The notes under the pieces: generated by a model
Database searches by the model: none
Told to the model about the DNA's origin: nothing
The model's input: only the letters and a program-made list of their open reading frames with translations
In this document: in pieces, positions 25,261-34,955 of the stretch
How positions within the stretch are numbered: position 1 is the stretch's first letter
Layout: the number at the start of each line of letters is the position of its first letter
Origin: Hyphomicrobiales bacterium
Lineage (GTDB): Bacteria > Pseudomonadota > Alphaproteobacteria > Rhizobiales > Rhizobiaceae
DNA length: 64,000 bases
NCBI GenBank assembly: GCA_900472925.1
Contig: UCJU01000020.1
Location: 62,001 to 126,000, forward strand
Direction: 5' to 3'
Made by a program: the position numbers and the translations under genes

Positions 25261-26161
25261 GTTGCACCTCGCGATATTTCTGCAAACGCTTGCCGAAGGC
25301 CTGGCTGGCACGGTCGAACATGATGGCGATAGCCACCAGCGCAAAGCCGTTCAGAAAGCCGATTGTGAAAAACTGGTTGTTGATGGCCTGAAGCACGTTC
25401 TTGCCCAGACCGCCAACACCCACCATGGATGCCACGACGACCATGGCCAGCGACATCATGATGGTCTGGTTGATGCCGGTCATGATGGTGGGCAGCGCCA
25501 AGGGTAGCTGCACATTGAACAGCTTCTGGGTGTTGGACGAACCGAAAGCGTCCGCTGCCTCCAGCGTTTCCCGGTCAACCATACGAATGCCGAGATTGGT
25601 CAGGCGGATCATCGGCGGTATCGCATAGATGACCACCGCGATCAGACCCGGCACCTTGCCGATGCCGAAGATGACGACGACGGGGATGAGATAGACGAAG
25701 CTCGGCATCGTCTGCATCACATCCAGACCCGGATTGATGAAGCGCTGAAGCCGCTCGGACCGCGCCATAAGAATGCCCAGCGGCAAGCCGATGGCAACCG
25801 CAATCAGCGTGGCAATCGCCACGATCGACAATGTCGTCATCGCGTCCCGCCACAGGCCGACCGCACCGATCAGACACAGCGAAACGGCGGTGCCGAGCGT
25901 GATGCGAAAGCTGCGCCCGGCCAGATGCACCATGGCCAACAGGCCGAGAAATATGATGATCCACGGCGTCTGCGTGAAAAAGCGTTCGGATGAATTTAAG
26001 AACAGTTGCAGCGGGTGCACAACCGTATCGATGACATCGCCGTAGCTGCGAACGATATCGCGAAACCCGTCATCGATAGATTGGCGCGCCACGCGCATGG
26101 TGCTGTTGCCAATGGCCGGAAACTTGCACAGCATATCCGGCAGGAGAGTACAGAGGGCCAT
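25253..26161 (-). CDS. ProW/ChoW-type ABC transporter permease
   Basis: The 302-residue inner-membrane permease has about six to seven helices. The EAA-like coupling loop ETLEAADAFGSSNTQKLFNV and the PLALPTIMTGINQTIMMSLA stretch are diagnostic for the ProW/OpuAB family. It is transcribed between the binding-protein gene upstream and the ATPase gene downstream. A 235-base gap with a long inverted repeat separates it from the binding-protein gene. Confidence 0.92.
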   Translation of the reverse strand: MALCTLLPDMLCKFPAIGNSTMRVARQSIDDGFRDIVRSYGDVIDTVVHPLQLFLNSSERFFTQTPWIIIFLGLLAMVHLAGRSFRITLGTAVSLCLIGAVGLWRDAMTTLSIVAIATLIAVAIGLPLGILMARSERLQRFINPGLDVMQTMPSFVYLIPVVVIFGIGKVPGLIAVVIYAIPPMIRLTNLGIRMVDRETLEAADAFGSSNTQKLFNVQLPLALPTIMTGINQTIMMSLAMVVVASMVGVGGLGKNVLQAINNQFFTIGFLNGFALVAIAIMFDRASQAFGKRLQKYREVQHG

Positions 26162-26211
26162 TATTGTTTTTTTCCCTTAGTTTTGTTGGAGGGACTTATG
26201 GGTGCGGGAGA

Positions 26212-26356
26212 CCCCCTCTGCCTACCGGCATCTCCCCCACAAGGGGGGAGAGCGCTTGCTGCACGAGCCTTCTTCAATCTCGACGGTGGAGATAGGCAAG
26301 ACGTCGTGGCGAATTTTCTCCCCCCTTGTGGGGGAGATGCCGGCAGGCAGAGGGGG
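26212..26356. repeat. Long inverted repeat (40-base arms) inside the betaine/choline ABC operon
   Basis: Arm 26212-26251 and arm 26317-26356 are complementary at 39 of 40 positions, with a 65-base loop. Each arm also contains a smaller palindrome around CTCCCCC/GGGGGAG. It lies between the binding-protein and permease genes. It resembles RIME-type intergenic elements of rhizobia and could stabilise or process the mRNA so that more binding protein than permease is made. Confidence 0.85.
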
Positions 26357-26396
26357 ATTGGCGCGCATGACCTAACGGCGATGCGCGCCGATCACA

Positions 26397-27407
26397 TCAC
26401 ATCGAAGCCTTGATTTTCTCGGCCACTTCGGGCGAAACCCACTTCGTCCATATATCCTCGTGGTTTTCGAGGAAGTACGCCGCACCGTCTTCATTGGTGC
26501 CCTGGTTTTGGTCCATCCAGGCCAGAACCTTGGCAAGCGTATCGTTGCCCCACTGGCGCTTCTTCACGTATTCGCTTGCTGGACCAGCCTTTTCGGCAAA
26601 CTCCTTGGTCACCACGGTAAAGACGTCAGCGACGGGATAGGCGTTTGGCTTGGGGTCGGCGCAATCGGCCTTGGCGATGCAATTGTCGTAGGCTTCGCGG
26701 TCGAGCGGTACGCCGTCATCCAGCTTGACCATCTCGTATTTGCCCATGATCGCCGTTGGTGCCCAGTAGTAGCCGAGCCAGCCCTGCTTCTTCTCATAGG
26801 CGTTGGAAATGGAGCCATCGAGGCCTGCAGCCGAGCCGGTATCGACCAGCGTAAAGCCCTTTTCACTGGCCTTGCGCGCCTTGAACAGATTGGCGGTGGT
26901 TGGCTGGCAACCCCAACCTGGTGGGCAACCGAAGACCGCACCCTTGCTGGCATCTTCGGGGGCAGGGAACAGTTCGGGGTGCTTCAACGCATCTTCGACT
27001 GTCTTGATGTCAGGGTGCGCGTCAGCAATGTATTTCGGAATCCACCAGCCCTCGACGCCGCCGTCGCTCAGGATTTTGACGTCCTGAATGAGGTTGCCGG
27101 ATTTAACGGCCTCTTCGTAAGGTGTGCCCAGCGTGTTCACCCACAGTTCGGGTGCCATATCCGGCTGGCCTTTTTCGTTCATGGAGGTGAAGGTCGGTGT
27201 GGTATCGCCGGTCACGATATCGACCGTGCAGTCATAGCCGTTTTCCATGATGAACTTGTCGACATAAGCCGCGACGCCCGCAGACGCCCAGTTCATTTCA
27301 GCTATCGAGATATTGCCGCAGGTCTCGGCGGCGTTGGCAGAGCTTGCGGCAGCAGCGGCAAGTGTGAAGCCCGTGACAAGAATGGTCGAGGCGAGGAGTT
27401 TCTTCAT
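26397..27407 (-). CDS. ProX-type quaternary-amine ABC transporter substrate-binding protein
   Basis: The 336-residue periplasmic protein has a signal peptide (residues about 1-26, ending SANA) and an OpuAC-type binding domain. AEMNWASAGVAAYVDKFI opens the mature protein, VFGCPPGWGCQPT holds a Cys pair seen in ProX proteins, and LGYYWAPTAIMGKYEM supplies aromatic residues that can cage a trimethylammonium group. The exact ligand (glycine betaine, proline betaine or choline) is not decided by sequence. It is the first gene of the operon. Confidence 0.9.
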   Translation of the reverse strand: MKKLLASTILVTGFTLAAAAASSANAAETCGNISIAEMNWASAGVAAYVDKFIMENGYDCTVDIVTGDTTPTFTSMNEKGQPDMAPELWVNTLGTPYEEAVKSGNLIQDVKILSDGGVEGWWIPKYIADAHPDIKTVEDALKHPELFPAPEDASKGAVFGCPPGWGCQPTTANLFKARKASEKGFTLVDTGSAAGLDGSISNAYEKKQGWLGYYWAPTAIMGKYEMVKLDDGVPLDREAYDNCIAKADCADPKPNAYPVADVFTVVTKEFAEKAGPASEYVKKRQWGNDTLAKVLAWMDQNQGTNEDGAAYFLENHEDIWTKWVSPEVAEKIKASM

Positions 27408-28054
27408 GTGATAAGACCCCCAAGTCTAATGCAGTGTTTATGTGAGGCATACCGGGGCACTGCAAAGCCCGGCCTGCCAAAGCGCCGGCGCGGAATCATT
27501 CCGCAGCCAGGACGCAAAGCTGAAGCCATGGAGCGTGGATTTCGCCAGCGTACAGCGAAAGCTCCATGTTGAATGACACGCGCGGGAAGACGAACGAAAA
27601 GCCGTCAAAGGAAAGCCGCTACGAGGCGACGAAAAGAGCCGCGGTCACAGCGGCGGAAAAGCGCATAAATATGTCAACGCTTTCTATAATACGGCGAGAA
27701 GATGATATTGCAACGCAAAATGCTGCATCGCAGCCATGCAAGGTGTCGCGGAACTATTTTTGATTTTGCGTAATACTTTGAAAATTTTCGTTTCTTACTG
27801 GAAATGTGAACGGCTTTACTGCATAAAAAATTAAAATGCGATTAAAGTGAAATATATATTCAACTAACTATTAATTATGATTTTTGTGGAAAAAATTATC
27901 AGAAAAATGACTTCGAGAAGTATTTTTCTCCAGAAAGTCCCAAATTCTTCATCCTCGGGCTTGTCCCGAGGATCTCATCACACTTCTGTGGATGCAACGT
28001 GGCAGATGCTCGGGACAAGCCCGAGCATGACGACGACGGGACGTTTGCCGACCC
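27408..28054. other. Long A+T-rich intergenic interval
   Basis: The 647 bases before the ABC operon hold no convincing gene. The part from 27640 to 27930 is strongly A+T-rich and should contain the operon's promoter region and regulator sites. A weak 65-codon frame at 27566 was rejected. A palindromic repeat element occupies 27951-28028. Confidence 0.6.
27951..28028. repeat. Palindromic intergenic repeat with two mirrored hairpins
   Basis: ATCCTCGGGCTTGTCCCGAGGAT (27951-27973) and ATGCTCGGGACAAGCCCGAGCAT (28006-28028) are each palindromic, and their cores are near-complements of each other. This is the form of the short mosaic repeats found many times in rhizobial genomes. It sits just downstream of the oligopeptidase gene. 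Confidence 0.75.
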
Positions 28055-30154
28055 TCAAACGGCAGCCTTATCCGCGACCTTCAACGCAAACGCATACTCA
28101 AACGCGATCTCTTCCAGCCGCTGGAACCGCCCGGACTTGCCCCCATGTCCCGCCGCCATGTTGGTCTTCAACAGGATAGGCGCTTCACCCGTGGTATGTT
28201 CGCGCAACTTTGCCACCCACTTGGTTGGCTCCCAATAGGTCACGCGCGGGTCGGTCAGTCCTGATATGGCCAGAAGCGGCGGGTAGGGCTTTGCCGCCAC
28301 GTTGTCGTATGGCGAATAGGCGGCGATCCACTGATATTCCTCCTCCGACTCCAGAGGGTTGCCCCATTCCGGCCATTCCGGCGGCGTCAGCGGCAAGGTG
28401 TCGTCCAGCATGGTCGTCAGCACGTCCACGAAGGGGACGGCGGCGATGATGCCAGCAAATTTCTCCGGTGCCATGTTGGCGACCGCACCCATCAGCATGC
28501 CACCGGCAGAACCGCCTTCGGCAATGATGCCGGAATAAGAGGTGAAGCCCTCCTTTACCAGATGGTCGGCAGCGGCGATGAAGTCCTTGAACGTGTTCTG
28601 CTTGTGCTCCATCTTGCCGGTTTCGTACCATTCGAAACCCTTGTCCTTGCCGCCGCGAATATGGGCCACGGCATAAACAAAGCCGCGATCGGCCAGCGAC
28701 AGGTTGTTGGTGCTGAAGGATGCCGGAATAGAAATGCCGTACGCTCCGTAACCATAGAGCAGGCAGGGGGCCGAACCATCCAGTGGCGTGTCCTTTCGGT
28801 AGAGCAGGGATACCGGCACCTGTGCGCCATCATGCGATGTCGCCATGATGCGGCGCGTGACGTAGTCGTCAGGGTTATGGCCTGATGGTACCTCCTGCGT
28901 TTTCAGCAGCGTGCGCTCGCGCGTCACCATGTCGTAGTCGAACAACTGGCTCGGCGTCGTCATGGACGAATAGCTGAAGCGGATGACGTTGGTGTCATAT
29001 TCCGCCGCACCATGCAGACCCAACGAATAGGCCTGCTCGTCGAAGGCGACGCTGTGCTCTTCGCCGCTGACACGGTCGCGGATGACGATGCGCGGCAGTC
29101 CGTCGCGACGCTCCAGCCAGATCAGGTGACGGGCATAGGCGTCGATATCCAGAATGAGACGTCCCGGCTCGTGCGGCACCACTTCCGTCCAGTTTTCCTT
29201 GCCCGGTGCCGTCACCGGCGTCTGGCAGATGCGGAAATCCTTGGCGTCGCCGTCATTGGTCAGGATGTAGAAGACATCGCCGCCCTCGCACAGCGAATAT
29301 TCGATGCCTTCCTCACGCTCCGCCACGATCTGCGGCTCCGCAGTCAAATCCTTGGTGGAGAGAATCCGGTATTCACTGGTCTCGTGGTCGTGAATGTCGA
29401 TGAAAATGAAGTCATCCAGCACCGAAGCGCCGACACCCATGAAGAAGCCGGGGTCTTTTTCTTCATAGACCAGACGGTCGGAGGATTGCGGCTCACCGAT
29501 AATATGGTGAAAGACCTTGGAGGGGCGGTGGTTTTCATCCTGAAGCGAATAGAAGAAGCTCTTGCCATCCGGCGCCCAGGCACCACCACCGGCGGTGTTC
29601 TCGATTACGTCGGCCAGATCCTCGCCGCTCTCCAGCTCGCGAATGCGCAGCGTGTAATATTCAGAACCCTTGTCGTCATAACCCCAGATGCCGCGACTGT
29701 GATCGCTGGTCTGGTCGAGACCGGCAAGACGGAAATAATCCTTGCCTTCGGCTTCCTTGTCGCCGTTCAAGAGAAGGTGCTTCTCGCCGCCGCCGCGCGG
29801 TGTGCGGAAATAATGCGGCTGCTCGCCGCCCGTGACGAACAGCGTGCCGTAGGCATAGGGGCCATCATTGACTGGCACCGAGGAATCATCCTGCTTGATG
29901 CGGCCCTTCATCTCCTCGAACAGCTTTTCCTGAAGCGGCTTCGTATCGGCCATAGCCGCTTCCATATAGGCATTCTCAGCCTCCATATGGGTGCGGATGG
30001 CCGGGTCCAGCAGCGTCGGGTCCTTGAACATGGCCTGCCAGTTATCGGCGCGGAACCACGCATAATCATCCGTGCGCGTTATGCCGTGATGGGTATCAGT
30101 GGTCGGCTTTTTTTCGGCCACGGGTGCCGCTGGCAGGTTTTTGAAAATGGACAA
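28055..30154 (-). CDS. ptrB: Oligopeptidase B (prolyl oligopeptidase family, S9A)
   Basis: The 699-residue enzyme cleaves short peptides after Lys or Arg. An N-terminal beta-propeller is followed by an alpha/beta-hydrolase domain with Ser549 in EGGSAGGMLMG, Asp635 in SGLTDPRV and His670 in AAGHGGKSGRF; the spacing matches the E. coli enzyme closely. I place the start at TTG 30154 because SIFKNLPAAPVAEKKPT is the expected N-terminus. The frame is open to 30262 but that part is unlike the family. The start is the least certain point. Confidence 0.93.
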   Translation of the reverse strand: MSIFKNLPAAPVAEKKPTTDTHHGITRTDDYAWFRADNWQAMFKDPTLLDPAIRTHMEAENAYMEAAMADTKPLQEKLFEEMKGRIKQDDSSVPVNDGPYAYGTLFVTGGEQPHYFRTPRGGGEKHLLLNGDKEAEGKDYFRLAGLDQTSDHSRGIWGYDDKGSEYYTLRIRELESGEDLADVIENTAGGGAWAPDGKSFFYSLQDENHRPSKVFHHIIGEPQSSDRLVYEEKDPGFFMGVGASVLDDFIFIDIHDHETSEYRILSTKDLTAEPQIVAEREEGIEYSLCEGGDVFYILTNDGDAKDFRICQTPVTAPGKENWTEVVPHEPGRLILDIDAYARHLIWLERRDGLPRIVIRDRVSGEEHSVAFDEQAYSLGLHGAAEYDTNVIRFSYSSMTTPSQLFDYDMVTRERTLLKTQEVPSGHNPDDYVTRRIMATSHDGAQVPVSLLYRKDTPLDGSAPCLLYGYGAYGISIPASFSTNNLSLADRGFVYAVAHIRGGKDKGFEWYETGKMEHKQNTFKDFIAAADHLVKEGFTSYSGIIAEGGSAGGMLMGAVANMAPEKFAGIIAAVPFVDVLTTMLDDTLPLTPPEWPEWGNPLESEEEYQWIAAYSPYDNVAAKPYPPLLAISGLTDPRVTYWEPTKWVAKLREHTTGEAPILLKTNMAAGHGGKSGRFQRLEEIAFEYAFALKVADKAAV

Positions 30155-30390
30155 GGGAAACTCGCTTTCATGGGAAATCAGTCTGCGTGTGCAGAAGATG
30201 TAGAGCGCCACCGTTGGTCGTTCAAGCTGGAAATGGTCACGTTCAAAAGAAGCCCCATGCACAATTTGGCCCGTTTTCGATCACAATTTGAGACTAGATC
30301 GCACATCTGACACATCCGTTCGGATGGTGGAAAAGCAATGGATTTGCGCTGCGAATCAAAAAAGAACAACAAGAAGCCCGACAGGAAACC

Positions 30391-30792
30391 ATGCAAAACC
30401 TCACGCCCGTTGCCCTTCTCGCAGCCCTTATAATCCTGCCTGCGGCTATGCCTGCCATGGCGATAGATGCCAATGTGCTGCGTCAGTTGAACGTGCTGGC
30501 GCCTGAAGAGCGGCTGGAGCAGCGCTGCGATATCGAAGCCATGGAGCGCATTGCCAAGGAGCAGAAGGGCATGAAGCCCGACAAGGTCATCGCCTATGCC
30601 TTTGGCGACCCCGACGTGACCTCCGATAGCATCAAGGCAGGCGGTGCGGTTTTCAGAAGTTCCGGCGAATGGTACCGCCTGCGCTACAAATGTCAGATCG
30701 CGCCATCGACGCTCGGCATCAAGGATTTCGACTACAAGGTCGGAGAAAAGGTGCCTGAGGAGCAATGGGCCAAGCATTACCTGTACGATTGA
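30391..30792 (+). CDS. DUF930-type exported protein
   Basis: The 133-residue precursor has a signal peptide (about residues 1-24, ending PAMA). The mature part begins IDANVLRQLNVLAPEERLEQ, then RCDIEAMERIAKEQ, the sequence by which I recognise DUF930, a small periplasmic family of Rhizobiales. Two cysteines (QRCD and YKCQIA) could form a disulfide. Function is unknown. AGGAAACC precedes the ATG. Confidence 0.78.
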   Translation: MQNLTPVALLAALIILPAAMPAMAIDANVLRQLNVLAPEERLEQRCDIEAMERIAKEQKGMKPDKVIAYAFGDPDVTSDSIKAGGAVFRSSGEWYRLRYKCQIAPSTLGIKDFDYKVGEKVPEEQWAKHYLYD

Positions 30793-30919
30793 GACGCAAC
30801 CTCTCTCGTGGGACCATCCGTTGCCAATCCGCAACGATATCCAACTGATGTTATATTGATATTGCTGCCTGCTGAAATGCCGCTTAATCCTTCTTCCAGA
30901 GGGTTTTGGGGATAAGTCT

Positions 30920-31840
30920 ATGGATGTGGGGTTTCACGGGCTTTCAGCGTTTCCGCTGACGCCGGCAGATGAAGAGGGCGTGGTCGATGCGGAAGCATTG
31001 TCGCGGCTGTTAGAGCGGCTGGATGCGGCTGCGGTCGATACGATCGGCTTGCTCGGCAGCACCGGAAGCTATGCCTATCTATCTCGAGCCGAGCGTCTGC
31101 GTGCCATCAAGGCCGCAGCGGAATGCGTGAAGGGCAAAAGGCCACTGATCGTCAGTGTCGGCGCGCTTCGCACCAGCGAATCCGTCGCGCTGGCAAAAGA
31201 CGCGGAGGCCGCCGGTGCCGATGCGTTGCTGCTGGCGCCTGTGTCCTACACGCCGCTGACGCAGGAAGAGGCCTATCATCATTTCGCAGCCGTTGCCGGT
31301 TCAACAAGCCTGCCGCTTTGCATCTACAACAATCCATCGACCACGAAATTTTCCTTCGGTGACGAGCTTCTGGTTCGGCTTGCCTATATTCCCCATATCC
31401 GCGCCGTCAAAATGCCGTTTCTATCGGACATGGCGTTCAAGGATGAGCTGGAGCGCCTGCGGCCAAGATTGGGCGAGGGCTTCGCGATAGGCTATAGCGG
31501 AGACTGGGGTGCGTCGCAGGCCGTGCTGCAAGGCGCCGATTGCTGGTACAGCGTCATCGGCGGCCTGTTGCCTGTGCCAGCACTGCGTCTGCTGCGTGCC
31601 GCGCAGGCGGGAGATTCGGCTGAAGTGCAGCGGATCGAAGCCTATTTTCAACCGCTCTGGTCCCTGTTTCAGGAATTCGGCAGCTACCGCGTCGTCTATG
31701 CGGCGGCAAACCTGTTGTCGCTCACCCACCGCCAGCCGCCCTTGCCGATCATGCCGCTCAGCGTCAGCGATTGCGCGCGGGTCGAAGACGCACTGGAAAA
31801 ACTCTCCGAACTGGACGGTCTGCCCGCCGCCACGCCATAA
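30920..31840 (+). CDS. Dihydrodipicolinate synthase family aldolase/lyase
   Basis: The 306-residue TIM-barrel protein has the DapA/NanA-family active-site residues: GSTGSYAYLS in the substrate loop, the Tyr in LCIYNNPSTTKFS and the Schiff-base Lys in RAVKMPFL. This identifies a pyruvate-type class I aldolase or lyase. Divergence from true DapA and isolation from lysine genes mean the substrate is unassigned. A polysaccharide deacetylase gene follows after 58 bases. Confidence 0.87.
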   Translation: MDVGFHGLSAFPLTPADEEGVVDAEALSRLLERLDAAAVDTIGLLGSTGSYAYLSRAERLRAIKAAAECVKGKRPLIVSVGALRTSESVALAKDAEAAGADALLLAPVSYTPLTQEEAYHHFAAVAGSTSLPLCIYNNPSTTKFSFGDELLVRLAYIPHIRAVKMPFLSDMAFKDELERLRPRLGEGFAIGYSGDWGASQAVLQGADCWYSVIGGLLPVPALRLLRAAQAGDSAEVQRIEAYFQPLWSLFQEFGSYRVVYAAANLLSLTHRQPPLPIMPLSVSDCARVEDALEKLSELDGLPAATP

Positions 31841-31898
31841 TTCCGGCACTTTGCGGGCAGAATGGCCTTGGGGCTCCTGACCGAAGAAGGCATCCGAC

Positions 31899-32624
31899 AT
31901 GCTGAAGACCATTGCTTTTGCCGCATTGATGGCTGCCTCCGCAGCGCCCGCCTTCGCAGGCAATGGTCTGCTGGAACCGACGCTGAAAATGCAGCCGAGC
32001 AAGGCGCATGCGACACGCGTGGCCATCACGCTCGATGCCTGCATGGGCAAGACGGATTTCCGCATTCTCGATACGCTCGTCAATGAGAAAATCCCCGCCA
32101 CCATCTTCGTCACGGCCCGCTGGCTGAAGCACAACCCGGAAGCACTCGCGGTCATGATGTCGCATCCTGACCTGTTCGAACTGGAAAATCACGGCGAAAA
32201 CCACATTCCAGCGGTCGATAAACCAGTCTCGATTTATGGCATTGCAGCCGCAGGCTCGACTGCGGCGGTAGAGCAGGAAGTGGAAGGCGGCAGGCTTGCT
32301 GTCGCGAACGCCACCGGCCATCAGCCGCAATGGTTTCGAGGTGCTACGGCCAAATATACCAATTCTTCCATGGCCACCATCAACCACATGGGAGAGCGGG
32401 TTGCAGGCTTTTCTATCAACGGCGATGGCGGCTCGCTGCTGGGTGCTGGTATGACGGCCAAACACATTGCCTCTGCAAAAGACGGCGATGTCATCATCTC
32501 CCACATCAACCAGCCGACGCACGAAGCCGGCGAGGGCGTGGTGCGTGGATTGCTGGCGCTGAAAGCCCGTGGCGTGATTTTCGCACGCCTTGATGATCCG
32601 GCCTTCAACGCACCATCGAACTGA
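31899..32624 (+). CDS. Polysaccharide deacetylase family protein with altered motif 1
   Basis: The 241-residue precursor has a signal peptide (residues 1-20, ending PAFA) and a NodB-homology barrel. Motif 1 reads TLDACMG, so the usual second Asp of T-F-D-D, a metal ligand, is Ala. Motif 2 is present as H-G-E-N-H in ELENHGENHIP, and QWFRGATAKY corresponds to motif 3. The family removes acetyl groups from cell-wall or exopolysaccharides. The changed metal site suggests another metal arrangement or weak activity, which is inference. Confidence 0.82.
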   Translation: MLKTIAFAALMAASAAPAFAGNGLLEPTLKMQPSKAHATRVAITLDACMGKTDFRILDTLVNEKIPATIFVTARWLKHNPEALAVMMSHPDLFELENHGENHIPAVDKPVSIYGIAAAGSTAAVEQEVEGGRLAVANATGHQPQWFRGATAKYTNSSMATINHMGERVAGFSINGDGGSLLGAGMTAKHIASAKDGDVIISHINQPTHEAGEGVVRGLLALKARGVIFARLDDPAFNAPSN

Positions 32625-33779
32625 TCAGGACGGCAGGTTCGGCACCACGCGGCGGGATGGGAAGAGCTCGCGGGCGATGGTCATCCCGATGAGCGAAAGC
32701 GGCAGAGCCAGCATTGCGCCTGCGGCCCCCCACATCCATGTCCAGAAAATGATAGCAACGAAGACGAGGAAGGGATTGATTTCCATGTTTTTTCCCACCA
32801 CCGCCGGAAAGGCCAGATTTTCCATCAGCAGGTGAATGGTGAAAAAGACGATGGAGGGTAGAAGCGCAAAGACCATGCTGTCATGCGTCAGAATGCCTGC
32901 AACGGCGAGCGATAGCGTCATGGCCGTGATGCCCAAAAACGGCACGAAGCTGGACAGGAATGCGAACAATCCCCACAGAAACGGCATGGCGAGACCGCCC
33001 ACATAGGCGATGACCACCATGGTTACCCCCAACCCAGCATACATTAGCGATGCAGTTGCAAAGTAGGAACTGAGCACCTGTTCGATTGAGGCGATGGTGC
33101 GGATGGTGCGCAGGCGCTGGTGGCGCTGCGGGAAGGCCATGATCATGGCTTTGCGCAGCCGGATACGGCTGTAGAGAAACAGAAGCAGGGCCGCAAAGAA
33201 GATCAGCCCCTGGACGATAGCCGGTGTGAGGTTTGACCCCACGACGGAAATGATGTCGCCGCTTCGAGAGATGATCGATTCGAGCGAAATGGAATTCAGG
33301 CTGAAGGTTGCCGCCGAAAAGTTCAACCACCGCAGGCTTTGCAAATAGGGCACGAAGCGATCGATGGCTTTCTCGATGATGCCAGGGCCTTCCGACGCCA
33401 GCGTCGAAAGCGGATCGATCAGCGAACTGATGACGAGGAACAGCACGAGGGCGACCGCCGATGACAGGATGAGCGCCACCGCAAAACCGGGAATGCCATA
33501 GGAGCTGAGCTTGCTTGCGGCGACGCCAAGGATCATGCCGACGACGATGGCCATCACAACTGGAATGAGAATGATCGATAGCGAATGTATCACGCCCATC
33601 AATATGATGAAAAAGATACCGACGATGGACCACGCCACCGCCACATCCAACGCCTCGCGGCCCAGCGGCTGCTGGCTTCTTTCATCGTCCTTCGCCGAGC
33701 CAATCGCACCGCGCATGATCACGTCATTCGCGATGATCTGCGCGCCGTTTTTTCGGTTCGTCACCGCTTGTTCATTCAT
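32625..33779 (-). CDS. AI-2E/PerM-family membrane transporter
   Basis: The 384-residue inner-membrane protein has about eight hydrophobic segments and the conserved family blocks GLGVTMVVIAYVGGLAMPFL and PFLVFVAIIFWTWMWGAAGA. Known relatives export autoinducer-2 or exchange sodium and protons, so substrate is open. I use the ATG at 33779, with GGGGGAC upstream, rather than the one five codons earlier. It is convergent with the deacetylase. Confidence 0.87.
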   Translation of the reverse strand: MNEQAVTNRKNGAQIIANDVIMRGAIGSAKDDERSQQPLGREALDVAVAWSIVGIFFIILMGVIHSLSIILIPVVMAIVVGMILGVAASKLSSYGIPGFAVALILSSAVALVLFLVISSLIDPLSTLASEGPGIIEKAIDRFVPYLQSLRWLNFSAATFSLNSISLESIISRSGDIISVVGSNLTPAIVQGLIFFAALLLFLYSRIRLRKAMIMAFPQRHQRLRTIRTIASIEQVLSSYFATASLMYAGLGVTMVVIAYVGGLAMPFLWGLFAFLSSFVPFLGITAMTLSLAVAGILTHDSMVFALLPSIVFFTIHLLMENLAFPAVVGKNMEINPFLVFVAIIFWTWMWGAAGAMLALPLSLIGMTIARELFPSRRVVPNLPS

Positions 33780-33881
33780 CGAGCAGTCCCCCATTAGAAC
33801 ACATAACGCTCGACATATACTGCGGTTCCGAGGGGTGTAAGATTTAAGGGCGCGGCAGGCTACTTTGGTTCCTGCCCGCCC

Positions 33882-34742
33882 TTAAGCGGACAGCTTCAAG
33901 CCAATTCCCCAGGGGTCTTTCAATACCACGCCGTCGCTGTGACGTTCGGTCTTGATTTCCATTTTGTCGAGCGCGGCCAATGCCTTGTCAAATTCGGCTC
34001 TCTCGTTGAATGTCAGGGAATAGCCGGAGAGTCCGGTCATATTCTCGCTTCGTGCCTGCGCGCCACGGCTGTTCCATATGTTGGCCGCAACATGGTGATG
34101 GTAGTCACCGGAGCCGAAGAAGCTGGCACCAGGATACCGCGCCATGATCTTCAGGCCCAGCACGTCTCGGTAAAAGGCGTCGGCCTGTGGAATGTCGCCG
34201 ACCTGCAAATGAATGTGGCCGATGGCTGTGCCATCCGCCGCTTTCGCAAATGTTGCCTTCGGTGCGCTGTCGTAAAGCGCCTGCAGGTCCAGCCGCTCTG
34301 TGGCCATCGCGACAGTGCCGTCCGGCTGGTAGCTCCACTCGTTTGGCGAGCGGTCGCGGTAGACCTCGATGCCGTTATTCTCGGGATCGGCCAGATAGAT
34401 TGCTTCGCTGACCAAATGGTCGGAAGCGCCCTGAAGCTGCACATTGTTGTGCGCCACATGCGTCAGCCACAAGGCCAGATCATTGCGGCTCGGCATCAGG
34501 AAAGCGGTATGGAAAAGACCCGCAGCGCCACTGGGGGCACGCGCGGCATTCTGCGATGTCGTCAGCGTCAGAAGTGGCTGACAGTTCACGCCCAACACGT
34601 CGCCGCTTGCGGATTTCTCGATGACCGAAAGACCGATGATCTTCTGGTAGAAGTCCGATACCCGGTCCAGATCGCGCACCACAAGATGGGCCTGGCCCAC
34701 ATAGGCGGGCCGCGTCAGGGCGAACTGCTTGTCGTCGGTCAT
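33882..34742 (-). CDS. Two-domain VOC dioxygenase (catechol 2,3-dioxygenase CatE-like)
   Basis: The 286-residue protein has two vicinal-oxygen-chelate modules. Metal-ligand candidates are H19 in VGQAHLVVRDL, a His in AIGHIHLQVGD and Glu in NNGIEVYRD, as in extradiol ring-cleavage enzymes of the CatE group. YHHHVAANIW is a typical active-site stretch. The physiological phenol is unknown. A bulged inverted repeat overlapping the stop codon (33844-33885) may help termination. Confidence 0.85.
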   Translation of the reverse strand: MTDDKQFALTRPAYVGQAHLVVRDLDRVSDFYQKIIGLSVIEKSASGDVLGVNCQPLLTLTTSQNAARAPSGAAGLFHTAFLMPSRNDLALWLTHVAHNNVQLQGASDHLVSEAIYLADPENNGIEVYRDRSPNEWSYQPDGTVAMATERLDLQALYDSAPKATFAKAADGTAIGHIHLQVGDIPQADAFYRDVLGLKIMARYPGASFFGSGDYHHHVAANIWNSRGAQARSENMTGLSGYSLTFNERAEFDKALAALDKMEIKTERHSDGVVLKDPWGIGLKLSA

Positions 34743-34955
34743 TCTCTCTACTCCGATTTCAGTGCCGCTTGGCGGCTATTGAGAGCTACTATGCGCGCGA
34801 TCCATCGTTCAGGAAAGATATCGGTTCGGCGATTCAGTGTGCAATATTTGTTGACGATAAAGTCGCTTTTGCCCAGATGGGACGAATTCCCTCCGGGCAC
34901 ACTTCGTGCAAATATGAGCGGTATCAAAAGCAAGAACAGGGTGTGGGAGAGACGG

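Noticed and set aside
27566..27763. A 65-codon frame upstream of the ABC operon
   Set aside because: It has no ribosome site, a composition unlike coding sequence and no recognisable features.
27831..27845. A TTAA-N7-TTAA match to the CtrA pattern
   Set aside because: It lies in a very A+T-rich stretch, lacks the flanking C and is more than 400 bases from the nearest start codon, so chance is the better explanation.
29012..30310. A 432-codon open frame on the plus strand
   Set aside because: It is the antisense shadow of oligopeptidase B and encodes no recognisable domain.
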